Position numbers and translations under genes: made by a program. A DNA stretch of 64,000 nt. It comes from Streptomyces zinciresistens K42 (lineage in GTDB: Bacteria > Actinomycetota > Actinomycetes > Streptomycetales > Streptomycetaceae). Shown in pieces: positions 51,056 through 59,291 of this stretch (positions within the stretch are counted from its first letter, which is position 1; each line of letters opens with the position of its first letter). The stretch spans positions 202,419 to 266,418 of the forward strand of contig NZ_AGBF01000001.1 in assembly GCF_000225525.1 (NCBI RefSeq), in the 5' to 3' direction. The notes under the pieces were generated by a model. It searched no databases. It was not told the origin of the DNA and worked only from the letters and a program-made list of their open reading frames with translations.

Positions 51056-51837
51056 GGGCACCTGCGCTGGGCGTCGGTGATGTGGTCGAGCAGGTCCTGA
51101 CGCCACCACAGGGCGTGGCGCATGCAGTTGTTCTCGCGCTGGTGGGACTCACTGCATCCGCGCTCGTGGCGGCCGCCGTAGGACCAGGCGAGGCTGTCGG
51201 CCGAGACCACGCTCTTGTGTGCGATCTTCAGCCCGGCCTTCTTGAAGCCGAACGCGTGGATGCGGATGCCGGCCCGCGCGAGGTCCGCCAGCAGCATCAC
51301 GGGCAGGTCCAGGCGTGGACGGCGGCAGATGCTTCCGACGCCGACGAGCGGTTCCTTCGTCAGGTCCACTCCGGCCTTGTCGAACATGTCGACGCACTGG
51401 AAGTAGCTGACGGACGTCCACCCCTGGATCACGGGGATGATCGGCAAGTCGGGAGCGAGCGAGCGCAGTTCGACGAAGTTCGCGACGGTCAGCTCGAGAT
51501 GCTGCTTCAACGTCTTGCCCGTCTTGCGGAGCACATCCCATTCGCACATCCAGTCCTGCTGGGCGGCGGCGTGGAGCTGGCCCACCTCCTCGTGGTAGCG
51601 GCGGACCGCCGCCGCGTAGGTGCGGGCGTCCTGGCGCCACCCTCCGTGGAGCGAAAGCTCGCTGAATCCCCCGCTGTCGAGGAACCATCTGTGCCGGGCG
51701 CGTGGCAGGGCCCGCCGGCCTGTGAGGCGGCGGTGTGAGACACACAGGGGGACGTCGGCCGTCTCGAGCCAGGCCGGGTGGTGGGCGCCCAGGAAGAACT
51801 CGAAGGGCGGTGCGGGCGGTGGTGCGGTGGTGGTCAC
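51052..51837 (-). CDS. dpdA: DpdA-like (TGT-related) DNA 7-deazapurine transferase
   Basis: A 261-residue protein related to tRNA-guanine transglycosylase and the small DpdA family, which inserts 7-deazaguanine bases into DNA. WFLDSGGFSELSLHGG contains the DSGGF active-site signature, PVIQGWTSVSYFQCVDMFDK corresponds to the GxVQGG-type substrate loop, and VGVGSICRRPRLDLPVM and FGFKKAGLKIAHKSVVSADS complete the barrel. Possible zinc-site residues lie in ERGCSESHQRENNC near the C-terminus. GTG 51837 overlaps the upstream stop (GTGA) and its stop overlaps the Mom-like ATG. No queC/D/E is in the window, so preQ0 would have to come from the host. Confidence 0.72.
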   Translation of the reverse strand: MTTTAPPPAPPFEFFLGAHHPAWLETADVPLCVSHRRLTGRRALPRARHRWFLDSGGFSELSLHGGWRQDARTYAAAVRRYHEEVGQLHAAAQQDWMCEWDVLRKTGKTLKQHLELTVANFVELRSLAPDLPIIPVIQGWTSVSYFQCVDMFDKAGVDLTKEPLVGVGSICRRPRLDLPVMLLADLARAGIRIHAFGFKKAGLKIAHKSVVSADSLAWSYGGRHERGCSESHQRENNCMRHALWWRQDLLDHITDAQRRCP

Positions 51838-52208
51838 GGCGTGCGGTCTTCCGATGGAATCGGGGCGGACGGGTCGGGATCGGGCCAGGGCGCGGGCAGG
51901 GTGGGGTCGTCGTCGCGCTCGCGGACCTTGTCCAGGGCGCCGGCGGCCCGGAGGCGGGGGACGTGCAGTTCGGCGGCCTCGTGGCCGCTGGGCCTGCGGC
52001 AGCGTCGGCCCGCAGGCGCCGCGCACCCGGGGCAGTCCAGCGACAGGGGGCAGGTGTAGCCGTCGACCCGACCACCGCAGCGGCACGGTGCCCCGAGCGG
52101 TGTCCCGGCCCGGTCGATGAGAATGCCGCTCGCCAGAAGGGCCTGAAGCTCGGACAGGAGAGCGGGACAGGGGACCGGCTGGGTCAGGGCCGCGTCCGGG
52201 CGGTTCAC
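51834..52208 (-). CDS. Small zinc-finger-like hypothetical
   Basis: A 124-residue Cys-rich protein: APCRCGGRVDGYTCPLSLDC and PGCAAPAGRRCRRPSGHEAA, a C..C..C pattern followed by PSGHE as in the small zinc-ribbon proteins of streptomycete plasmids and phages. GTG 52208 overlaps the preceding stop. May bind DNA for the downstream DpdA/Mom pair. Confidence 0.62.
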   Translation of the reverse strand: MNRPDAALTQPVPCPALLSELQALLASGILIDRAGTPLGAPCRCGGRVDGYTCPLSLDCPGCAAPAGRRCRRPSGHEAAELHVPRLRAAGALDKVRERDDDPTLPAPWPDPDPSAPIPSEDRTP

Positions 52209-52699
52209 GCCGGACACCGGGTGCCCTCGCAGAAGTCTGCGCCCCTGGGCCACAGCCAGGCGATGCCGAGCCTGCTCAGCAGCCCCGTCAGGTCGCTGTC
52301 CGGGGGCTTGGGCACCAGAAGGGTCTTGGTGAGGGTGTCGCCGAACAGTCCGCCCAGGTCGAGGAGTTCGCCGATGGCTTCCTGGAGGGCCGGGCGGCTG
52401 GTGGTGCCCCGGGCGACGACGAGCCTGCCCGAGGAGAGATCGACCAGGTCGACGGCCAGGGGGTGCGGCTCACCGGCCATCTTCAGGGTGCATCGGCTCA
52501 GTTCGTGCCCGGCCGCCAGGAGGTGGTCACGCAAGGCGCAGAGCAGCAGCTCCGCCGCCGCGTCCTGCGGCGCCGGCTCGACTCCTGGGTGGGGGCGGAA
52601 AGGGTGGGAGAGGGGAACGGGGGCGACGCGGGCATGGGCCGAGCGCGGCCCCAGGGGGAGGAGTGGAGCGGGCTGAGACGGCAGAGCCGGATCGTGCAT
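52205..52699 (-). CDS. Hypothetical protein
   Basis: A 164-residue protein (LLLCALRDHLLAAGHELSRC, RPALQEAIGELLDLGGLFGD) without known domain, possibly alpha/beta. ATG 52699. Overlaps the zinc-finger gene (GTGA). Part of the operon that starts at element 3. Confidence 0.55.
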   Translation of the reverse strand: MHDPALPSQPAPLLPLGPRSAHARVAPVPLSHPFRPHPGVEPAPQDAAAELLLCALRDHLLAAGHELSRCTLKMAGEPHPLAVDLVDLSSGRLVVARGTTSRPALQEAIGELLDLGGLFGDTLTKTLLVPKPPDSDLTGLLSRLGIAWLWPRGADFCEGTRCPA

Positions 52700-52768
52700 G
52701 GCGGACCAATCGGGGTGATGACGTGGGGTGGGGCGGGCCCGGCCAGTGAGTCCTGGCCGGGCGAGGGG

Positions 52769-53314
52769 TCAGTCTGAGATCAGACGCATGCGCTGGGCTT
52801 GGGCATCCCACCGGCACTCGGTGTAGAGCCGGTTGAAGTCAGGCATGGCGTCCGGGTGGTCGGCCGGGCATGGCTCCCAGCCGCTGGAGCCCAGTCGCGC
52901 GTAGAACCCGTACTCGTGGCACTCGGCCTCGCCGGGCAGGCGTCCGGTCCACGGCGTCCTGCACCGGTCGGTGAAGTGGCCGCAGCCGGAGCGCTGCAAC
53001 CCGGTGAAGGCGCACCGGGCGAGGTCGCAGAGATCCGTGTGCAGTGATCCGGCCGTCACGTAGCAGCTCGGGCAGGGCCCGTCGGCGGACTGGGTGCCCG
53101 CGGCGACGTTGACCAAGTGCTGCAGCCGGGCGCCGATCCAGGCCTCCTTGTACGCCACGAAGGTCTTGACGGTCTCGTCGGTCAGGCCGAGCGGGCCCGT
53201 GACCGTGATCTCCCCGGTGTCCGTGACGGCGAGTTGGGTGTCGGTGTAGCTGGTGCTGGCGATGACGGTAATGCTGAACGAGCCGCTGGTGAGCGTGCGG
53301 CGGGCGAGTGTCAC
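52769..53314 (-). CDS. Hypothetical protein, Cys-rich
   Basis: A 181-residue protein with several Cys/His (CPSCYVTAGSLHTDLCDLAR, CAFTGLQRSGCGHFTDRC, ECHEYGFYARLG), a likely zinc-binding layout, after a beta-rich N-terminus (FSITVIASTSYTDTQLAVTD). GTG 53314. First gene of the cassette after element 3, preceded by a leader hairpin. Confidence 0.6.
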   Translation of the reverse strand: MTLARRTLTSGSFSITVIASTSYTDTQLAVTDTGEITVTGPLGLTDETVKTFVAYKEAWIGARLQHLVNVAAGTQSADGPCPSCYVTAGSLHTDLCDLARCAFTGLQRSGCGHFTDRCRTPWTGRLPGEAECHEYGFYARLGSSGWEPCPADHPDAMPDFNRLYTECRWDAQAQRMRLISD

Positions 53315-53406
53315 GGGAGGGCATTCCTCTGGGCGGGGCGGGGCAGTCGTGGGGCGATGGGAGCGGAGGGGCGCGAACTTCGAGGTGCGGGGTTCGTCGG
53401 CTGGCC

Positions 53407-53442
53407 GGGAGCGCCCCGGCGGCTGCTCGGGGCGGTGCTCCC
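53407..53442 (-). other. Leader hairpin between element 3 and its first gene
   Basis: GGGAGC-GCCCCG (53407-53418) pairs with CGGGGC-GGT-GCTCCC (53428-53442), 12 pairs with a 3-nt bulge. It lies in the 5' leader; could attenuate transcription or be simple GC-rich structure. Confidence 0.4.
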
Positions 53443-53464
53443 GTGCCCCGCGCGACCACTCTCA

Positions 53465-53493
53465 ATGACGTCGAAGTAAATCCAGTTATGCGA
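53465..53493 (-). promoter_or_regulatory. Array repeat element 3 (degenerate)
   Basis: Minus strand TCGCAT (53493-53488) then AACTGGATTTACTTCGA; the hexamer at 53470-53465 is CGTCAT, a poor -10. The TAA of the preceding gene (53488-53486) is inside it. Least promoter-like of the seven. Confidence 0.65.
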
Positions 53494-53956
53494 CGTCGTC
53501 CGGGTGGATGGTGTGGTGCGCGGCCTCGGCGACCAGCGTGCCGAGGCCTGTGCGGAACGGGGTGCCGTCTCCGGGGGCGGGGTTTCCCTGCTCATCGCGG
53601 AACTCGACGAGCAGAAGCCGCGCCAGGGTCTGCTGTGTCGGCCACGGCACTCCTCGGGCGAGCCGCCCGTCAGGCCCGATCTCTTCCGTCAGGGCCTTGA
53701 TCTGCCCCCTGTTGAGGGCGGCGCGACGGCCTGCCGCGGTGATGATGAACGGGCGGGAGTCGTCGGCACGGTTCAGGTCCTCGAGGGCGGCTTGGCCGTC
53801 GAGAACGAAGCCGTCGGTGTCGTTGCGGTAGGCGTACTTCTCCGTGACGAACAGGCGCAGCATCCTCGGGCCCACCTTGGGCAGGTGGCCGTCGGGGTGC
53901 ACGGAGGCCGTCCGCAGACGGGCGACGGCCGTTGCCGTCAGCGTGGTGGAAGGCAT
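53486..53956 (-). CDS. Hypothetical protein
   Basis: A 156-residue protein. ATG 53956 is preferred over the one at 54046. Segments TAVARLRTASVHPDGHLPKV and YAYRNDTDGFVLDGQAALED; no family recognised. Its TAA stop is inside element 3, giving the C-terminus VA. Confidence 0.6.
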   Translation of the reverse strand: MPSTTLTATAVARLRTASVHPDGHLPKVGPRMLRLFVTEKYAYRNDTDGFVLDGQAALEDLNRADDSRPFIITAAGRRAALNRGQIKALTEEIGPDGRLARGVPWPTQQTLARLLLVEFRDEQGNPAPGDGTPFRTGLGTLVAEAAHHTIHPDDVA

Positions 53957-53997
53957 GAAAAGCTCCCGGATGTCGGGGTGGAACGAGGGGTGATCCT

Positions 53998-54402
53998 TCA
54001 GCGGAGGGTGAGCCGGGGGGCGTAGTGTCGGCCGATGTCGCCGCACGGGATCTCAGCGCCCGCGCGCCGGGCCTGGTTCAGAAGGCCTTTCAGGGTCCGC
54101 TTCTTGGAGTCCGCGTGCGCACCGAGGTGTGGCCGTGTGATGCGCTTGGGCAGCCGGTCCAGCGGCCACTCCCACACGAGGTGGTGGGGGTACTTCGGGT
54201 TCCGCTGCCGGTCCAAGGGACCGATCGTCCGGCGGCCCTCCGCCGTGTAGACGGACAGGGAGTTGGCGCAGAGGAACTTGCCCTCGGGGAAGAGCTCCGC
54301 CACGACGGCACAGATCGCGTCGAGAACCTCGGGGGTGGTCTCCTTGAGAGCGGCCCGGGCGGCGTCCATCTTGCTGATGGCATCTATCTCTGGGGTGTTC
54401 AC
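53998..54402 (-). CDS. Hypothetical protein
   Basis: A 134-residue protein (DAARAALKETTPEVLDAICA, HHLVWEWPLDRLPKRITRPH) with a basic C-terminus SKKRTLKGLLNQARR. GTG 54402 has GGGAGA upstream. No domain assigned. First gene after element 4. Confidence 0.6.
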   Translation of the reverse strand: MNTPEIDAISKMDAARAALKETTPEVLDAICAVVAELFPEGKFLCANSLSVYTAEGRRTIGPLDRQRNPKYPHHLVWEWPLDRLPKRITRPHLGAHADSKKRTLKGLLNQARRAGAEIPCGDIGRHYAPRLTLR

Positions 54403-54491
54403 GGGTCTCCCGGGGATGTTGGCTCTGGGGCAGTGGGTGCCGTCACGTGCGGCGGGGGCAGCCGCCCGGGGCACTCACCAGCATCACCCAC

Positions 54492-54520
54492 ACAATACAT
54501 CCGTAAATCCAGTTATGCAA
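54492..54520 (-). promoter_or_regulatory. Array repeat element 4 (promoter-like)
   Basis: Minus strand TTGCAT (54520-54515), 17-bp spacer AACTGGATTTACGGATG, TATTGT (54497-54492). Downstream GGGTGATGCTG is also seen just after element 5. Preceded by an inverted repeat at 54525-54541. Confidence 0.85.
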
Positions 54521-54858
54521 TCTCTGGGTGTCCGACACCCAAGGTCTCTGACTGATCGCCGACCGCCAGACCAGGACGTCGGGGCCGGGCCGCCATCGCC
54601 GTCCCCGATACCTGGCCGCCCACCGGCCCGAGCACCCTCCGCAGCGCGAACCGGGTCAGCTCTCCGGCGGAGTTGGGATGGGCAGCTGTCCGGGATCTCC
54701 GACAGGGCATCCGTCACAGTGAAGGGCGGCCCGCCGGGGCAGGCGCCGGCGGCGCCTGCCGCTCGCTCCCTCGGGTGGTCAGCCGCCGTCCTTCTGCCGG
54801 CGGAAGGAGGCGGGTCCGCTGCGTTGAACCCGGAGCGTCTTCGCGCGTGCCGGGTAGA
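54521..54858. other. Intergenic stretch upstream of element 4
   Basis: About 340 nt without a supported gene between the PP-loop gene stop and element 4. It contains the inverted repeat TGGGTGTCCGACACCCA (54525-54541). The remaining sequence is GC-rich with no recognisable family. This is the only cassette whose last gene does not end at the element. Confidence 0.6.
54525..54541. repeat. Inverted repeat at the edge of element 4
   Basis: TGGGTGT-CCG-ACACCCA, 7-bp perfect arms. It could be a small terminator or an operator; it directly precedes the -35. Confidence 0.7.
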
Positions 54859-55959
54859 TCAGGCGACCAGGCCGTACAGCGCAGCTTGACGGGCTCGGTA
54901 CTTCGACGTCATCGCCCGCCCGACATGCGCTGCCATCGCCGTACCTGCTGGAGGCCGCGCGGCGGGTCCCTCGGCCGCCTCCAGTGCTTCGGCGCGTCGG
55001 ATGATCTCCCGCATCGACAAGCCCTTCTTGAAGTCGGCGCCGATCTTGGCCTCTGTCCGGGCGAACGCCGCGGCGAGCTCCGGCACGCGTCGCGCTCCGT
55101 TCACGAGGTCGCTGTTGCATCCGAGGACACAGAAAACGCAGCTCAGGCGCCAGTTTCCCCAGTCGTAGGCCGGGTGGTACGGCAGGCGGGAACGGGCGAT
55201 CTCCCGCCAAACTCTCCGGTCGTTCCACGTGTGAATAGGTCGCCATGTCGTGATGTGCCGGCGCCCGTTGCTCGCCCCGCGATCGATCTCCACCTCGGCG
55301 AGCCTCGCCCGCTGGGTGCTTTCGGCAGCGCGCTGCCCGATGCACGCCAAGATCCGCACGGGACGCCCCAGGTGTGCGAGCTCGTTGGTGAGCCGGGTGT
55401 AAAGGGTCCGGATCGGCCCCCGCTTTTCACCGCTCGTGCACCAGCGCGCCGAACTCGACGGCCAGGCCGGCGCGACCTTCGCCTGCGTCGGGTCCTCGCC
55501 GCGCTCGAGAGCTTCCTCCTCCGCCTTCGCCTTCAGTTTGCCGTGGCGGGTTTCGACCCGGTCGAGGAAGTCGACGCCAGAGGTCACCACCTCGAACCGT
55601 CGGACCCCGCACAGGCGGGCCTGCAGCTCGGCGAGCTCGCGGGTACCTTCCCACTCGGCCCGGCCCAGGTCCGCGTGCACGACGACGACCTTGTCCAGCA
55701 TCCCCAGAGCCTTCGCGCGGCGGACGACATACGAGAGCATCGCCTGGCTGTCCTTGCCTCCGGAAGACGACACGACCACCCAGTCCGCGTCCCGGATCAG
55801 GTCATCGGGAACGGTCGTCGACGGCGTGAACGGCACGGACGGGTGCACAACCCGCCTGCGCCTCCGCTTCGGCTTGGGCTTCGGAACGACCAGGACGGCC
55901 GCGGGGACCTCCTGCGGGTCCTCGAGGCCGCTCAGGCTGAAGAGGGCGTCTGTATGCAT
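54859..55959 (-). CDS. PP-loop ATPase, PAPS reductase/DndC-like family
   Basis: A 366-residue adenine nucleotide alpha-hydrolase. The PP-loop is VVVSSSGGKDSQAMLSYVV, and DKVVVVHADLGRAEWEGTRE and RRWREI-type segments fit the PAPS reductase/DndC branch. CVFCVLGCNSDLV provides a Cys cluster that may bind iron-sulfur or zinc. The family activates sulfur or makes modified bases and thiolated products. ATG 55959 has AAGGA upstream. The ~30-residue N-terminus is Arg/Lys-rich. No dnd neighbours. Likely takes part in a nucleic-acid modification, but this is inference from context. Confidence 0.75.
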   Translation of the reverse strand: MHTDALFSLSGLEDPQEVPAAVLVVPKPKPKRRRRRVVHPSVPFTPSTTVPDDLIRDADWVVVSSSGGKDSQAMLSYVVRRAKALGMLDKVVVVHADLGRAEWEGTRELAELQARLCGVRRFEVVTSGVDFLDRVETRHGKLKAKAEEEALERGEDPTQAKVAPAWPSSSARWCTSGEKRGPIRTLYTRLTNELAHLGRPVRILACIGQRAAESTQRARLAEVEIDRGASNGRRHITTWRPIHTWNDRRVWREIARSRLPYHPAYDWGNWRLSCVFCVLGCNSDLVNGARRVPELAAAFARTEAKIGADFKKGLSMREIIRRAEALEAAEGPAARPPAGTAMAAHVGRAMTSKYRARQAALYGLVA

Positions 55960-56170
55960 AGCGGGGCGTCCTTGAGGGTCGGTGCGCATCGGGCCGGGGC
56001 GAGGCCTGGGCCGTGCCCCGGGAGCCGGTGGTCGAGCCCGTAGTGGGGTGGGAGGGGCGACCGCCCCAGACCGGGGCGATGAGTCGAAGGCACGGCACCG
56101 GAACGGCAGCTCCGGTGCCGTCTGGACGAGGCCACGGGCAGCCCGGAGCTGCCGTGTCAGCCCGCAGTCG

Positions 56171-57043
56171 TCACGACCCGCCCTCCTGCGCGGCGGCCTG
56201 GGGCCCGCAGCCCGGCTCCCACGAGAGGTGGATGACTGCCGGACGCTCACCGGGTTCGTACGCGAAGTGCCACCTCAGACCAGCCTCGTCCGTGGCACGC
56301 CGACGGCCTGCGTGGTTCGACGGAGGGTCGGGCTGTACGTGGGTGCTGCGGCTGTACGCGGCCTCGACCACCTTCTTCCCCGTCGAGCGGGTGAACTCCG
56401 TGCCGAGTACGTCCCGGGCGAAGCGGCGCAGCACCAGGGTGGTGAAGCGGACCGGGAGGCCGTCTTGCAGCGCGAGGACCCAGCCCTTGTCCCTCCGGTG
56501 GCCGCTTCGGCTTCGGCTTCGGCTTGGCACACCGGCCTTGACCTGGCCGTAGGTCCGGTCGCGGTGCGCGGTGCTGTAGCCGAGGACGCGGTTCGCATCA
56601 GCGGAGAGCAGGAGGGAGAACCCTTCTCGGGCCAGCAGCCGCCAGGCACCGCCCTCGACGCGCTGATGCGTGCCGGTGGCGATGAGGTTCTCCAGCAGCG
56701 AGCGGATCTCCGCTTCCGCCGTCGCGCGGTCGCCCCCGTGCGTGGCGCAGTACCGCTCGATCGCCGAGCGGGTCACACCGAGCTGCGGATCGTGCGCTTC
56801 GTCGGAGGTCAGAGGCAGTCGATCCGTGGCGGCCGTGACCGGCTCGCGCGTGGAGGGAGCGGCCGGGCACGGGACTACCGGGTCGGTGGGCTTCTGTGGG
56901 CGCCGGAAGCCGGCGCACGTGCCGCACCACCCGTCGGCGCGCCGTGTCGGCCGGTGGCAGCGGCTCCCGCCCCGCTCGTAACGGGAGCAGCGACTGTTGC
57001 TCGTGAGAGCCGCCAGGGAGGAGGGGTTCGGTCGGTTGAGCAT
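56171..57043 (-). CDS. Hypothetical protein
   Basis: A 290-residue protein. The N-terminus has Cys/His motifs (SRCSRYERGGSRCHRPTRRA, GWCGTCAGFRRP), suggesting a zinc ribbon; a helical domain EAEIRSLLENLIATGTHQRV follows. ATG 57043 has AAGGA upstream. Located upstream of the PP-loop gene and co-directional. Family unknown. Confidence 0.6.
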   Translation of the reverse strand: MLNRPNPSSLAALTSNSRCSRYERGGSRCHRPTRRADGWCGTCAGFRRPQKPTDPVVPCPAAPSTREPVTAATDRLPLTSDEAHDPQLGVTRSAIERYCATHGGDRATAEAEIRSLLENLIATGTHQRVEGGAWRLLAREGFSLLLSADANRVLGYSTAHRDRTYGQVKAGVPSRSRSRSGHRRDKGWVLALQDGLPVRFTTLVLRRFARDVLGTEFTRSTGKKVVEAAYSRSTHVQPDPPSNHAGRRRATDEAGLRWHFAYEPGERPAVIHLSWEPGCGPQAAAQEGGS

Positions 57044-57089
57044 GCGTGGTCCTTGCGGGCGGAAGGCAGATCGAAGGGGGACGGCGCCC

Positions 57090-57797
57090 CTATCCGGCGA
57101 GTCGGACGTCGAGGCTGAACACCAGGTGATCCGGCGGCAGTTCGTCGAGGTAGCGGTTGGCCAGATCCAGGTAGCGCGTGCTGCCGGTCTCGGCGTCGTC
57201 GTCGGCGTCGATGAAGGACGGGTTGATGTGGAGGGTGCCGTCGACCGTCAGGAGAAGGTCGCCGGGAACGGCCCGCTGCCGGGCGCGTTCGACGAACGCA
57301 TCATGGCCCAGCGCGACCAGGGCGGCAGTATCGGCTTTCCGGCGGTGCGACCGGGGCACGTCAAGGTCGGTGAGGACCTGGAGCTGCGGTTGGGCGCGGA
57401 ACTCCTGCAGTGCCCGGCCGGGGTCCTGCGGATGGCGCTGGTGGAAGGAGCTGAGAGGGACGGCCGGGGGCAGGATGGCCGTGGCGCTCTTCCACGCACG
57501 GTGGAGCCGCGAGGCCTGCGCGGCACGGTGTGTGCGCATCGCGGGGAAGTCCAGCAAGTCTCGGCGGCCGCCGCTGCACGTGGGAAGGCGGGACTGGCGT
57601 GCCCGTGAGCTCTGGACGAGACTCCCGTCGCTCGGTGTGACGTCCGGGCGGACGGCGAGATGAGTGTCGTATCGCCCGTAGGCGGTCCAGGTGTAGAGGT
57701 CGTCGGGGTACGGCGCGATCGCCTCGTCGATCGCGTCCGCCCAGTCGTGCGGGTCGTTCAGGGGCGGGAGGCAGACGAGCGTATGGCGGGAGGTCAT
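57090..57797 (-). CDS. Hypothetical protein
   Basis: A 235-residue protein starting RHTLVCLPPLNDPHDWADAI and with DDLYTWTAYGRYDTHLAV near residue 35; possible small enzyme or structural protein seen on streptomycete plasmids and phages. No motif is certain. ATG 57797. Lies in the cassette after element 5. Confidence 0.6.
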   Translation of the reverse strand: MTSRHTLVCLPPLNDPHDWADAIDEAIAPYPDDLYTWTAYGRYDTHLAVRPDVTPSDGSLVQSSRARQSRLPTCSGGRRDLLDFPAMRTHRAAQASRLHRAWKSATAILPPAVPLSSFHQRHPQDPGRALQEFRAQPQLQVLTDLDVPRSHRRKADTAALVALGHDAFVERARQRAVPGDLLLTVDGTLHINPSFIDADDDAETGSTRYLDLANRYLDELPPDHLVFSLDVRLAG

Positions 57798-57879
57798 GGT
57801 TCCTGCATGGGTGAAGGGCAGCGGCCCGGCACACCGGGCGGCCGGTCGCTGCCGGTCGGTCGTGTTGCTGGGCCCGGTG

Positions 57880-58311
57880 TCACGGGAGCTGGAGGTAGAG
57901 CTCTTCGCCGGGGGCGAGGGAGCCGACTGCGGCATTGGTGAGCCCGCGGAGGATCGCTTCCGCCTGCGGCTGGAGGTCCTGCGGCACCGTGAGCTGTTCG
58001 ATCCACTCGCGTCCGTGCCGGGACGCGAGCGGCAGATACAGCCCGTCTGCGCTGTAGCGGACCGGCTGCGGCTGGGACCGGGTCGGCTCGAACGCGACCG
58101 CGCGGACGACGAGCTGCCGGGCGTGGGCGTCTTCCCGCGCCTGGACCCCGGAGATGACCGGAGTGAGCAGCCGGGCGAGCTTCGCCAGTTCGAGCCGGGT
58201 GAGACGCTCGTGGGCGGCGACCAGGATCTCGTGGACGGCGTAGTCGTCCTGAAGGCGGCTGATCTGGTCGAGAACCGGACGGATATCGACGGCGCGGGAC
58301 GTGGTGGTCAT
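57880..58311 (-). CDS. Hypothetical protein
   Basis: A 143-residue helical protein (EILVAAHERLTRLELAKLAR, LARLLTPVISGVQAREDAHA) without a recognised domain. ATG 58311. First gene after element 5; an 8-bp leader hairpin (58343-58370) lies between them. Confidence 0.6.
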   Translation of the reverse strand: MTTTSRAVDIRPVLDQISRLQDDYAVHEILVAAHERLTRLELAKLARLLTPVISGVQAREDAHARQLVVRAVAFEPTRSQPQPVRYSADGLYLPLASRHGREWIEQLTVPQDLQPQAEAILRGLTNAAVGSLAPGEELYLQLP

Positions 58312-58389
58312 CGGCGGACCTTCCGTGGTGTGAGCGGCGGTGCCAGCGGGCAGCGTTCCGGGCCCGCTGGCCCCCCCTGGTACAGCATC

Positions 58390-58418
58390 ACCCTACCGCA
58401 ATAAATCCAATTACGCAA
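58390..58418 (-). promoter_or_regulatory. Array repeat element 5 (promoter-like)
   Basis: Minus strand TTGCGT (58418-58413), 17-bp spacer AATTGGATTTATTGCGG, TAGGGT (58395-58390). The TAG of the methyltransferase-like gene (58422-58420) is one base from the -35. Confidence 0.85.
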
Positions 58419-58419
58419 T

Positions 58420-59280
58420 CTATCGGGGTGGGTGGAGGCTGCTCAGGAACGCATCCCGGCGGGCGATCGCCTCCTCGCGTTCCTGGTGCGCCTGCGTCAG
58501 ACCGCTGTCGCCGGCAAGTGCGTCCGCGCAGGCGATCAGCACATCGGTCCCCAAACGCCACAACAGGCTGTTCGCGCCGAGTACAGCCGCCGTAAGCGGG
58601 TCGATCTCGACGCCGACCCACCGGTACTGCGCAGCGTCGCGACCCTGGTCATGCAGCAGCCGGGCCTGCGCGCGCCACATGGCGCCCGAGCCGGCCGCCG
58701 CCTCGCCGATGACCGTGCCCGGCGGAAGATCGTCGGCGAAGTACTCGACCATGTGATTGGTAACGACGTCGGGCGTGTGGAAGGCGCCGCGGCGGCTCTT
58801 CTCCCCGCGGTTGCTCAGCGCCTGCAGCAGCCGGCCCAGCAGATCGGTCGCCAGATAGCGCTTCGGATCGGCGCCGTACTCGAGGATGCCGCCCTTGAAC
58901 AGATGGTGGGTCATCTCGGTCACGGCCTGCGCGGTCTGCTGAGGCGGATCGGCGAGCCACCGCCACAGCAGGCCGGCCCGCTCCACGAGATACGGCTGGC
59001 TCTGCCACAGGTGGGCCCACATCTGCCGGAGCACGACGATGAGGTCGTCCGGATCCAGAGCGGCGACGTCGTGGGCGAGTTCCGGGCTCTGCGCATCGGC
59101 CAGCGGGAGCAAAGCGAGCGCCGCCGTGGTGCCCAGGGGGACCTCCAGCGACGAGGAGGGCCACAGCGCCGTGATCGTGTCGATCAGGCGCCGGGCGTGC
59201 TCCTGGGGATCCTCGGGGAGGAACGCCCGTCGGGCGTGCGCGGACGGAAGTCAGGTCAGGTCACGCGGGCGGGTGGTCAT
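58420..59280 (-). pseudogene. N6-DNA-methyltransferase-like gene with in-frame TGA
   Basis: ATG 59280 has AGGAA upstream and reads MTTRPRDLT then TGA (59253-59251), after which the same frame continues for 277 codons with strong family sequence (ARRLIDTITALWPSSSLEV, VTNHMVEYFADDLPPGTVIG, GEAAAGSGAMWRAQARLL). The SAM-binding motif I is therefore intact, but the NPPY/F catalytic motif is absent: the protein ends shortly after LIACADALAGDS. An in-frame start beyond the TGA is weak (TTG 59112), so this is probably a recent nonsense allele or an internally initiated protein. No motif IV is present, so catalysis is doubtful in any case. Confidence 0.6.
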
Positions 59281-59291
59281 CGTGTTCCTGT

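Noticed and set aside
54859..55959. DndC of a phosphorothioation system
   Set aside because: Only the PP-loop family is shared; no dndA, dndB, dndD or dndE gene is nearby.
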